A DNA stretch of 64,000 nucleotides from Numida meleagris. Lineage: Eukaryota > Chordata > Aves > Galliformes > Numididae. Numbering within the stretch: position 1 is the stretch's first letter; the number at the start of each line of letters is the position of its first letter. Under the pieces are notes generated by a model. It was given only the letters and a program-made list of their open reading frames with translations, was not told where the DNA came from and searched no databases. Both the position numbers and the translations under genes were made by a program. Location of the stretch: positions 107,556,935 to 107,620,934 of the forward strand of contig NC_034409.1 of the NCBI RefSeq assembly GCF_002078875.1. The letters run 5' to 3'. Below are positions 1-11,800 of the stretch, one piece after another.

Positions 1-66
1 GAGTTAGACTCAGTGATCTTTGTCGATCCCTTCTTAACTGGAATGTTCTATGATTCTATGATCATG
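1..66 (+). mobile_element. CR1 LINE, 3' end fragment
   Basis: The window begins inside a CR1 3' end: the segment resembling GACTCAGTGATC...CCCTTC leads to a terminal ATTCTATGATC-type repeat. It is cut by the window edge. Confidence 0.75.
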
Positions 67-2782
67 GCAGTGGCTTGCCACCCAGGATAGGAACGAGGAC
101 CTAATCAAGACAATGACTGTGGGTCAGAGAGAGCTGAGACATGCTTGAAGGGTGGTGAAGTCGCTCAACACTGTGAACCTGGGTCAGAACCGCAACCAGT
201 GACAGTAAAGTATCACCATGGAGACATGGGCCAAATAGCAATAGCTCCAGGGTATCTGCTATTTTCATGGGACTGAGGAAGATGCTCGCTCCTCCACCCT
301 GGGCCAAAAGGGTTGACTACCCTCAAAGCTGCAGGACAACCACCTTCTCTAGTCACGGGAAAAAACTTATGTCCCAGCTGGCTGAAGTATGGCCACAAGC
401 CAAATGTCACAGTATTGGCTTCATGGTGCTAATGTCCCCGCTATGGTAATGGACTTGAGGCAAATAGGATTCCTATACTGTGCTGGAGCCATCAATAGTA
501 CACAGCACTGTCCAAAACACATTCCACTTCTATTCCACAGATACACACAACTGACACTGGCTTTATTGGGAACATAAACATGCAGGCAATAACAGGAACA
601 ATTGCACAGTTCTGGGAAATGTTTGAGGCTGTCTGCTTTGTTTTAAAAGAGAAGGAAGTTGGTCAGGAAAGCTCAGCAGGTTGCAAAAGCAGAGAACTTT
701 AGTAGCGTATGCTCAGCGATTAGGAGGAGAAAAAAAGGAACAGCTGGAAACAACCATTTACACCCCAAGATGAGTATCAAACTACAATGGGTGATTCACA
801 AATCCACTTTTAGTAAACCTAAAAAGAAATGTCAAGTATGGAAAGATAGCTCATAATCTAGAAAATAATATCTACAGTCTTTCTTTTGCTTCCCACTCTT
901 TCACTATTGCATGGAGTAAAGGGAGGCATTAACGTTCCTCCTCAGTGCACTGAAAGTTCCTGCTGCTTTCTGTGAGTCAGGACTCCTTTCTTACCTTTAG
1001 TGTTTTTTAAATGTGTATTTTTAACCTTATCCTCTGCCCTGGTCAATAATAATTGATTTCCAGAAAAAGAAACCTCAGTACCTGAAATAGCACTCCCACC
1101 ATATCACACGCCTTTGCCCTGCGTTCAGACACAATTAATGTCATCTGCTCCACTTCTGCAGGTACCAGTTGTTGGTAAAGGAGCAGTTTTCCAGCACTCT
1201 GTCAGCCAGTTTTAGCAGCCAACACTTCAGTGGGATGCTGCGTTCTGCTCTGAGCAGGATTCCATACTATCTAATCCCGATTAGCTGTTTTATTGCTTTG
1301 ATTGCTACTGTATTTTAAAAATCAAGGGTCAATCACAGAAACAGTTAGAAGAACGAGCTTTTAGAACACACCCAGACATTAATCCCACCCATTTCCTCAC
1401 TAACAAACGCTGACTACCCCAGCAATCAATTGCCTTGGGATTCACAATGTAAATAAATTACCTACTGTAATTTCATCTGGGTCAGGAAACAGGGAAGGTG
1501 AGTGTGTGTTTCTGTATCAGTCATAGCTGTCTCTTGAGGAGATCGATGTCATCCAGCTAATGATGCCCAGCTGAAAAATAAGAGGACTTTTAACCACCAG
1601 TGCAAAGTGAGACCTGAAGTATTGCTCCAGCATCAGAACAAGGGTTTGTTGAATCACATCTCACACGTAACAGGACTGAGTCAGGGTGACCAGACATTGC
1701 ATTTTTGTCTTGATTCTTCCAGTATTTCAGGAGGAAAGACGGTGAGATAGGTTTCCTTGAACCTCCAGCTCCAAAAGTCATACTCATATTGATCTCAGCC
1801 TAGACCCTTACAAGCTTATAGGTGGGCACGGAGCTGGAGTTTGAGGGCAGGCTGGGCATGTGGGTGTATGAGAGTCAGGGTAAGGTGAACTGAGTGGTGG
1901 ATGAGACAAGAAGCCAGAAAAGCTCACGTTGGAACAACAGCGTGGAGGTGTGCATGGGCAGAGGAAAGTGTCAGAGAGCATGTTCTCTGTAGCACAGCCT
2001 CTGCAGGGCCTGGTGCTGCCTCCAAAACTTCCGGCATTCACATTTTCCCAAGCAATCAATAGATGCCCCCACTTCTTGCTGGCAGAGCATCCTATCTTCT
2101 CCCTCTGTGGCTTCACCTCCGTGGGCAGCAGAGGTCTGGGTTGGACATCATGTGACAGCTCCATGCTACCAGGAGTGTGGGATCATGTCACCGAGTGTCA
2201 AGTGAATGCTGTGTTCTCAGTCTTACTGCTGGCCTTCCAAGGTCTGAGCTCTGACCTTGCAGCAGGAACAACACAGGCTGATAGACCATGGGGAACTGGG
2301 CACGATCCGGGGGCAAATGCTCTCTTCTGCTTACAGCAACCATAAGGTGAAGTAATACAAATAACGGTGCACTTTTATGCTATCCAAGCAGCTCCCTATA
2401 TCTGGAAGATATATGTTTAGAAGAAGCAAGGTCACTTTCAAAATCCAGGGTGTTGCTTAATTAAATCTGTGGTTGTTGCCATCCTGCAGCTCAGCTGCAT
2501 TGTGAGATACCTCCTGGCATCAGTCATCGTACATTACTGCTCTACTTCAGAGCAACACAATTAGGTCTCCTGAGCTTTCTTCCTTTATCAAAATGACGCA
2601 CAGGTATTAAAGCGGGAGCAGAGAAATATTCCAGCTCACGAGTCAGTTCAGATAATTGAAATGATAGGATTAGCCTTAAAATTGTCCTAGTTCAAGCCTG
2701 AATAGAGTTCATCTCTCACTGGGAACTAATTGTCCTTTCTCTCCTCTGCCTTTTTTTCTCCTTCTGCTGTTCGGTTTGGAAG
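67..2782. other. Intron upstream of PDE9A exon 2
   Basis: No exon, RNA gene or repeat of note was recognised. The open frames here, the longest 138 codons at 1929-2345, have no family resemblance and start codons without context. The PDE9A initiator exon was looked for and not found. Confidence 0.6.
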
Positions 2783-2853
2783 GTGATCTTCAGTAAATAC
2801 TGCAACTCCAGGGATATTATGGACCTCTTCTGCATTGCAACAGGGTTACCAAG
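2783..2853 (+). CDS. PDE9A: PDE9A coding exon 2
   Basis: The exon is 71 nt, entered in phase 0, and encodes [15 protein letters not shown]...GLP plus two bases of an Arg codon. The acceptor is gtttggaag and the donor gtagga. It matches the N-terminal part of PDE9A ([16 protein letters not shown] in mammals) with one Ser-to-Arg change. It is the first PDE9A exon in the window; the preceding exon with the start codon must lie upstream. Confidence 0.92.
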
Positions 2854-5800
2854 GTAGGACTCTCATTTATGACATGCATTTCACTATTGCTCTGCTACTC
2901 CTAGGGACAATTTAAAGCTGGGCCCCAAATGATCTGGTTACCTGCCTTCCAGGCTTCTCTCTTATTCCATTCTGCTGGAAGAAGTTGGGGCTGTGCAAAG
3001 AACACAGCTGGAGAAGCGCACAAAGCCCTGGCGAGTGTTTAGCTGCCTACTCTACAGAAATTACAGCCAGCACAGAAGTTCTGGCCAAGAGCATATTGCA
3101 AGCTCTATGCACCTACCAGTTATACTCATACCCCAGCACTACATTTTTGCCTCTATAGACTGAAACACCATCACACTTTTAAAACATGATTTTTAAGTAA
3201 AGAACTTGAGGCCAATGAGAAACACTGCCACTAAATCATAGAATCGTAGAATGGTTTGGGTTGGAAGGGACCTTGAAGATCACCTAGTTCCAACCCCCTT
3301 GCTATAGGCAGGGACACCTCCCTCTATACCAGGTTGCTCAAAGCCCCATCCAGCCTGGCTTTGAATACCTTCAGGGAGGAGGCATTCACGGCCTCTCTGG
3401 GCAGCCTGTTCCAGTGTCTCACCACTCTCACAATAAAGAATTTCTTCCTAATATCTAGTCTAAATCTACCCTCTTCCAGTTTAAAGCCATTTCCCCTTGT
3501 CCTGTTGCTACCTGCCCTTATAAAAAATCCCTCCCCAGCTTTCTTGTAGGCCTCTATCAGGTACTGGAAGGCCGCTATGAGTTCCCCCTGGCCCCTTCTC
3601 TTCTCCAGGCTGAAAAGCCACAGCTCTCTCAACCTGTCCTGGTAGGGGAGGTGCTATTTAGATACACTACAGGCTACTGGCAGGCTGAGAGAGCTGGGGT
3701 TTTTCAGCGTGGAAAAGAGAAATCTCTGAGGTGATCTGAGGGTGGCCTTTCAGTACCTAAAGTGGGGCTGTAAGACAGAAAAGGACAGACTGTTTAGCAG
3801 AGTCTGTCCTGATAGGACAAGGGGAAATGGTTTCAAACTAAAAGAAAGGAAGTGTAGGTTGGATATAAGGACAGGTCTTCTACAGTGAGGGTGTTGATGC
3901 ACTGGCACAAGTTGCCCAAATTGGGGATGGATACCTGCCCTGGAGACACTCAAGGTCAGGCTGGACAGGGCTATGATCAACCTGATGTAGCTGTAGGTGT
4001 CCCTGTTCATTGCAGGGGAGTTGGACCAGATGGCCCTTAAGGATCCCTCCCAACTCAAATGATTCTGTGATTCTATGATTCTAATCCCAGATGTGAGATA
4101 GTAAAAAAATATCCCCTCAGAACCATTTTACAGAATAAAGGGATGGTGGCCCCCCAGCCATGTCACAACCTTGCCTTTACCAGAGGATATCTGCTGTCTG
4201 CTGGTGACCTTGAGCAGTGCTGGGCAGATGTGCAGCAGCACTCAATAAGCCATGGTGTTTAGGTTAATCATACAAAAAAAAAAAAAAAAAAAAACAGGAA
4301 AAAAATAATCCTTTAATCGTGAGTTTGTTGCATGACTCCATCTTGGGACTGAAAGATAGAATTGTCAATAGTCTATTCTGAGTCTATACTGGCTTGGAAT
4401 TTGCATAGGCCGCTAGACATAATCAATGCTTTTTGCTGTTTATCCTTGCTGTTTCCTCCCATTTGACATCAGAGACCTTAATAACTCTCCTTTGCCTGTG
4501 ATATCAAGTACTTCCACTCCACCAACCAGGAAACATTGTTTAGCAGTCAGAGTCATTAATGAGTAGAGTGTTCCCAGCATATCTGGCCTTTTATTTTCAG
4601 CAGAGGACTTCCACCATCTTCCACAATTGTTTAAAGAATCAGAGAATCAGAGAATCATTTGAGTTGGAAAGGACCCTTAAAGGCCATCTAGCCCAACTCC
4701 CCTGCAGTGAACAGGGGCGCCTACACTAGATTAGGTTGCTCAGAGCCCCATCCAGCCTGACCTTGAGTGTCTCCAGGGACGGGGCATCCACTTCTCTGGG
4801 CAACCTGTGCCAGTGCCTCACCATCCTTATTGTAAAAACTTTTAATTGTTCATTGTAATCAGGCTCCTGGAGCCAAGGAAAACATCCAAGGCTTACATGT
4901 GAGCCTATGAGGTCACACCTAGCGCAGGATGAAAATAAAGGCTCCATATTCAGCAAGACATCTGTTTTGTTTGTTTTGGTAAGGGGGTAACTAGATAATT
5001 TAAAGACTGGTAGTCATTTGTGTAGTGTGAGTCAATATATAGCTGCCTAGTCGATGTATCACAAAACATAGCTTTTCAGCAGAAATTATTAGTCGATGAG
5101 TCAACAGCATACACAGGATAGCAGGGAGCAAAGTTTTCTCTCAGATCAAAGATGATCGCACTTAACGTTTTGCCAGAAACATCTCTGGTAATTGAAATGG
5201 GTGAAACACCAAACCAACTCTGACCCTACCTGTGCCAAGTTAGAGTGTGTATGAGGCAGCATCACGAGTGCTGCATAGGGGAAACTAGCCACATAGAGTA
5301 CACAGCAGCACAGAATCTCAGCCAGTGTTTCTTGCTCAAATGAAGATCTCTGGAACATACTTTTCAGGAACACAACCATCTCCCTCTTGACGGCAGATAA
5401 TTGTATGGTGTCCATTGATCCGACGATGCCTGCAAACTCAGAGAGGTAAGTCTCGCGGTAATCTGCTCTTCAGAGGGGGTTCTGCCCAAGGGAAAGTAGA
5501 TGCTGGGATGCAGATGCCTCTTGTATGCAACATGAGGTGAACAGCTCTCCAGGGGGAGCTGACGGAGAGAAATGCATGCTAACTTGAAATGCTGATGCCA
5601 GCTAGTTTTGAAATTTTTTGCTTATTGTTAAAGTAGAAATTATAGTCAGGAAAAATCTTGCTTTTAAGTATTTGACATTGAACATCGATTCCCATTCCAC
5701 TCCACATGCTGTCAAGGCTCCCAGCGCCTTTGTTGCTCTGTTAGGACCTACAGTGACTTCAGCTGCAAGTGAAGGCGCAGTCTTTGATGAGGTTAGGCCT

Positions 5801-8800
5801 CTTCCATGCTGGCGTCAGCCCTTCCTTTCTTCAGATCCCTTTCTCTTTTTCTCCTTGGCTTCCTGTTGCTTGTTCAGCTTTGCACTTTTATTTCACCCTG
5901 TCTGCTTGCAGTTACTGCATTTGCTTTTACTTATTTCGTTGTATATTTCATCATTACTTGTCACTGCCATCACAAACAATGATGCCATGTTCTGGGCATC
6001 TCAATATAAGGACATAAAGCTGTTACAGAGCGTCCAAAGGAGGGCTACAAAGATGGGGAAGGATCTGAGGGCAAGGTGTGTGAGAAGCAGCTGAGGCCCC
6101 TCGGCGTGCCCAGCCCAGAGTAGAGGAGCTGAGGGGAGGCCTCATGGTGGCTGCAGCTCCTCACAGGGAGCGGAGGGGCAGCGCTGAGCTCTGCTCTCTG
6201 GTGACAGCGACAGGGCCCGAGGGAACGGCATGGAGCTGCGTCAGGGGAGGGGCAGCTGGGGGTTAGGGAAAGGGTCTGCACCAGAGGGCAGTGGGCATGG
6301 AACAGGCTGCCCAGGGCGGTGGGCAGGGCCCCGAGTGCCAGAGTTCAGGAAGCGTTTGGACAGTGCTCTCAGAAATATTGTCTGATTTTGAGTAGTGCTA
6401 CGTGTAGCCTAGAGTTGGACTCAGTGATCCTTGTGAGTCCCTTCCAGCTTGGGATATTTTGTGGTTCTGTGGTTCTGTGATATTTCTCAGGGAATGCAGG
6501 TGTGAAACAAAAGCTACAGTCTCAGCACTGCTAACATCAACCCTCTCCAACTCTTCCAGGTCTCCGTACAAAGTGATACCAGTTGCCACTGGGCAGCTTT
6601 CAGGTAAACAATCCTTTTGAACTGAATTTGCTAAAACTGAGGTTGCAATCATTTCCATGTGGAAATTACATAGCTCTGACACAAGAAAGATGACTGTCAT
6701 GGTTGTAGCTATGGCAGAATAAAAAGTATTCAAGAGGTAAGGTCAAAAAAACTGTTCCCTCAATTCAAAGTCTTTGAAGGTAAAGTAAAGTGGCTGGTGT
6801 CCAGGGTTACTTCTGAAGCACTTAGCTTGGGCCCAATTCAGCACCACCAATGTCTCAGTAAAAGCCCCTCCTCCCCCTCTGCTGGAGCAGCAGTTGAGCA
6901 GGGGCATCGCCAGCCACATGTGCAGTCCCGTCCTGCAGTGCTTTGTTCATCTCTCAGCAAACCTCTGCTGAAAGCTGAGCATCATGTTTGAACTCCAAGT
7001 TATTTCCAAATGGCTGAGAAGGGAGCAGAATTTCTGTTGTGGGCATGGTAGCTTGGAGTGTAATAAATATTTTAAAACACCTGACATGATTAAGAGGCCT
7101 GGATGAAAGATGACATTTGGAGCACATTCCCTGGTGTACAGTGGTGTTTTCCCTCATGGGCAGGACTGAAGTGGCACTTCTACCATTTTTCTTTGCCTGT
7201 CACTGTCAGGATCAGGCTAGAAGTTCTTGGGCACTGGAGCACAGTGTTTGCTTAGGGCAATTCCTGCGCAGTATCCAGCTCATGGCAGCCCCCGGCTGTG
7301 CAACTGCAGTATCTCCTATCACTGGCTCACAGGCAGCCATGAGCAAGATCTTAGGCAGTACACTGAGGAGGGAAGGGTACATCAGCAGGAGATACAGTCT
7401 GGAGGAGCCAAATGGACAGGTAGAAGAGTTGAGGACAAGAGACTAAAATAATCTTGGGAATGGAGAGAACATGGGAAGAGCAGGGGGGAGCCAGAAAGCC
7501 TGGGACTGGAAAAAATAGTGGTTTACAGAGATGGGTTAAGCTCTTGAGGCAAGAGCAAAGCAGTGTGGCTGTTTCCCTACTAGTTTAAGGTCCCACCTCT
7601 TCTCAATGTCCAGATGGAGATCAGCAACAAGTAATGTCCCTCAGGGATCAGTACTGGAACTGATGCTCTTTAACATCTTCATCAGTTACACCAATATGGA
7701 AATCGAGTGCACCCTCAGCACATTCGTGGATGACACCAAGCTGTGCTGTGCAGTCAGCATGCCTGAAGGACAGGATGCCATCCAGAAAGTGACCTAGACA
7801 GGCTCCAGCAGTGGGTCCAGGTGAACCTCATGAGGTTCAACAAATACAAGTGCAAGGTCTTGCACCTGGGTTGTGGCAGCCCCCAGTATCAGTACAAGTT
7901 GGGGCAAAAGGATAGAGCACAGCCCTGGCAAAAATGACCGAAGGGTACCGGTGGATGGCAAGCTGGACATGAACCAGCAATGTGCCCTTGCAGTGCAGAA
8001 AGCCAGCCGTATCCTGGGCTGCATCCAAAGAAGCATGGCCAGCAGGGCGGGGGAGGTGATCCTGCCCCGCTGCTCAGCGCTGCATCCAGATGTGGAGTCC
8101 TTAGGACAGGAGAGATGTAGATCTATTGGAGCATGTCCAGAGGAGGGCCACAACAATGATCCAAGGAATGGAACAGCTCCCCTACGAGGTAAGGCTGAGA
8201 GAGCTGGGGCTGTTCAGCCTGGAGAAGAGAAGGCTCCAGGGAGACGTGAGAGGGGCTTATCAGTATCTAAAGGGGGGCTGTATGAAGGAAGGGGACAGAC
8301 TCTTTAGCAGGGTCTGTGGTGAGAGGAAAGTGGAAATGTTTTCAAACTAAAAGAAGGGAGATTTTGATTGCATATAAGAAGAAGTTTTTTACGATAAGGG
8401 TGGTGAGGCACTGTCACAGGTTGCCCAGAGAGGTGGTGGATGCCCTGTCCCTGGAGACACTTAAGGTCAGGCTGGAGGGGCTCTGAGCAACCTAATCTAA
8501 TGTAGGTGTCCCTGTTCATTGCAGGGGAGTTGTACCAGATGGTCTTTAAGGGTCCCTTCCGAATCGAATGATTAGATGATTCTTGCTTAGGCTTCTGTGA
8601 GAAAACCTAATGTCTGTGAGTACTGTCTTTCAGAGAGGGGAAGGATAGGGAAGCAAACTCACTCTATGATGCACCCATGATCCTTGTGGCAGAAATGTCT
8701 GCAGGAGAGGGCACAGCAAGGCAACACAGGAAAATGCCCAGGGAGACACAGGGAGGCAATAGCGAGGCCCTTGTGGATACAGAGAGCAAAGGAGACCAGA

Positions 8801-11800
8801 GAGTGGCTGGAAAACAAGGAAGAACTTTATCACAGAGAGGTTTGTTGTAAGTCATAAACAGGTCTCAGGTCAACAGTGAAAGCCAGGGGACACACGTGAC
8901 CACTAAGGGGAAGGAAGCTGTCTGCTGAACTATTTCCTGATCCTAACGAACTCAGCAGGAGCAGCAGCACACTGCACGCATGCATGATCAGGTCAGAGAA
9001 GGAGGGATCTCGGCTGGAACACAATTATCTGCCTGAGACGGAGAAAGGCTAGTGCTGGTGGGGCTGCACCACGGAATGCCACTGTGGTGTACCAGCAGGG
9101 AAGCTGGATGAGGGGCTTTCTAGAAAACATCTTTTTTTGTTGTTCTTTTTTTTCCCCCACGTGACGCTAGCTGTATATTTTTATAAGACCATACAAGACT
9201 TTTCACACTTTCCCAAGGCCCTCGTTCTTCAGCCCAGCCGACAGCCCATGGCTCTGCTTTGTTCTGAATGCAGCTCACTGTGTCGACAAGGTCTCCTCTC
9301 CCTCCTCATGTTTTGTAAAGCAAAGATTTCCAAAGATTTGAGCTGAAAAGGGCAAGAAAAATTCTGGTGGTATCTTGCCAAAGCATAAAAGAGAGTCTGT
9401 GATGGAAAGAAGCAGAAAGCTGAACTGTGTGTGATGGAATGAGTGTTCCTTGGTGTCTGTTTCTCTTTCACATGGGTTGTCATTAATCTTAAGCATTCCT
9501 GACATTTTGCTGAGAGTAGGAAGAATGAGCGGAGTGGGAAATTGTTCTTCATTAAAAGAGAAAAAAAAACCAGCTCTGTTCTGGCCATCACTTCTGAAAC
9601 AGCTCTGTCTGTGTGATTCTGCCTCCCAGAGTTACTCTCTCAAAGGCAAAGAGAGTCACCCCATTTCCACAGTGTGGGAGCTCCCACTCTTCTTTCCAGC
9701 AGACTCCCAAGCAGCTGGATGAGAGCAGTCCGTGCTTCAGCAGAACAAAGGCTTTAAAAGGTGGGACTGGAAAAGATGATCCTTCGGGAGGTAAACACAA
9801 GCAGTGGCTTCCATCCAGCGGAGGAGAGATCCACCAGAGTCCCGCTAAGAAACTGTTCTTCATTTCCTGGCCATAGCCGGGGGAGAGGGTTGGAATTAAA
9901 GAGGTTATTACTCCAGCATCTGCTGGATGCAGCTGTGGTATCATGACCAGTTGTTCGTGAAGTTGCTGCATCCACCACCTGCTGTCCTCTGCTCTTGTCC
10001 CCCTCTTTGGGGTGTTTGAGTTCCCAGGCAGACACTGTGTTCACCTGGCCTGCAGAGCACCTTCTTCCAGCATCTCATCTCTCCCAGCAGCAGAGGGGCT
10101 CTGGTCTGCATGCTCAAGGTGGAACAGGCTCACAGCTCACAAACTGATGGCTGCACTGAGGCTGTAATTGGAGTTCAGACACTCTGCAATATTGTGAAGA
10201 TGACAATTAAGGGAACAAGTCCTGCTGGCAGCATGCTCTTGAGAAGGAAAACTGAAGACTACAAGGCTTCTGACAGCATGGAGGAAGGAGCTGTTGTGCT
10301 CAGAGGTCCCGACCCACGGTGGTCCTACATGGGAGGAACCATGGGCTGGGGTTTTCCAACCATGCCCAGGTTAGCTGAGTGTGCCCATAAAGACCTCACC
10401 AGGGACATCACCCCAAAATGCATGACACGCGCTGAGCATTGTTCCCACTCTCCCTGCACCACAATTTATGGCTGCTTCTTGTGGGGCCTCCAATGTGAAC
10501 AGCCTCAGTTTCCCACAAGACCCAGAGAGAGCAGCACTCTCACTGCTGTCCTGATGGGGCTGGAAGCCACTTCAGCATGTGGGTTTTCTGGACAATTGAA
10601 TGCACAGGGTCCTGTGCAGGTGCCTATTTGCTGCTGGTAAAGCAATAGAAGCTTCTCCTCATGTCTAAATCTTTGTACCCTTGTTTTCTTTTGGGGGTGC
10701 AAGCACACCCATGGCTCAGGTGAGAGAGAAGAGGCACAACCACGTGAGAAAAATCCCCACTGCCCCTGCTGCTGCTCCATTGCTGCCTGCTGCGGGGCAG
10801 CTGCCTTGGGATGACTCACCTGCCAGGGCTTACACATGCAGCCCAAACTATCTCAAGCTGCCAAGTGAGGCTGGCACTTGATATGGTGCAAAATACGGAT
10901 GCAGGCTTTATGCACGCCCCTTCTCAAGGCTCCTGTCCGCCTGCCTGTGTGTTTCGTAAGTCCCTCTAACTGCCCGGATCCAAACAAACCCCAGAGAGGG
11001 AAGCACAGGTGGGTGCCCCACCAAGGGCACAGCACACGTGAGGATGAGGAGCAGGGCAGACACCCACATTCTCACAGCACCGCTTGGCCATGGCAGAAAA
11101 GAGGTGGACCACCCTGTGCCCCACTGGGCAGGGGTGGATGCAACCCAGCACATCAGCCCTGTGGGCTGGGGAAAAAAGCTTAGATTTGCAGGGCATCTGA
11201 GTTTAAGCCTTGCTGCCAGCTTTTGACTGCTGCCTGCAGGAGCTGCAAACCAAAGGTGGGATTACCCCTTTCTCAAGGGGAAATTGGGGTAAAAAAATAA
11301 AGCAACTGAGACACGTAGGTAGTGTGGGCACCTGGGGTGTCAGCCCTGCCTGGAGGGGTGAGGAAAAGCAGGCAGACACTAATGGAGTGATTGGGCTCAG
11401 GTGATCTTAGTGATCTTTCCCAACTTTAGTGATTCTATGATACTATGAGCGAGAGGACTCTTGGCTCTTCTGCTCTGCAGCAGAGGGGACGAGCCCGACT
11501 AAATGCCTCATTTTTCTTCTGAACTGCAATTTACCAGAGGTCCGCCCCTCTGGCAGGAAGGGGGCAGAGAAATGGCTCATTGTCCCTTTAAGATGAGACG
11601 AGCTGCCACTCTTAGTCATATATCTGTACTGCACCCTAGGGTTATAAAAACATACATCTTCGTTTTGAAAGTCTTTTATTACATCCATAAACATCAGATT
11701 GCAGCTGACTGTTCCCGGGATGAGAGCGTCCCAGTACTCCCAGTGAGTTTTGACAAGGGGAGGGAGGGAGAGACAGCCTGACTGCTCTCTTACTGGAGCG

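Noticed and set aside
5618..6094. 158-codon open frame with a hydrophobic stretch and an NDAM motif resembling PDE9A exon 3
   Set aside because: The true exon 3 is at 5368-5445 with matching phases. The end of this frame is CR1 sequence and the NDAM similarity is coincidental.
7606..8350. Apparent protein-coding frames with RT-like residues
   Set aside because: They are remnants of the CR1 reverse transcriptase and 3' region, broken by stops, so not host genes.
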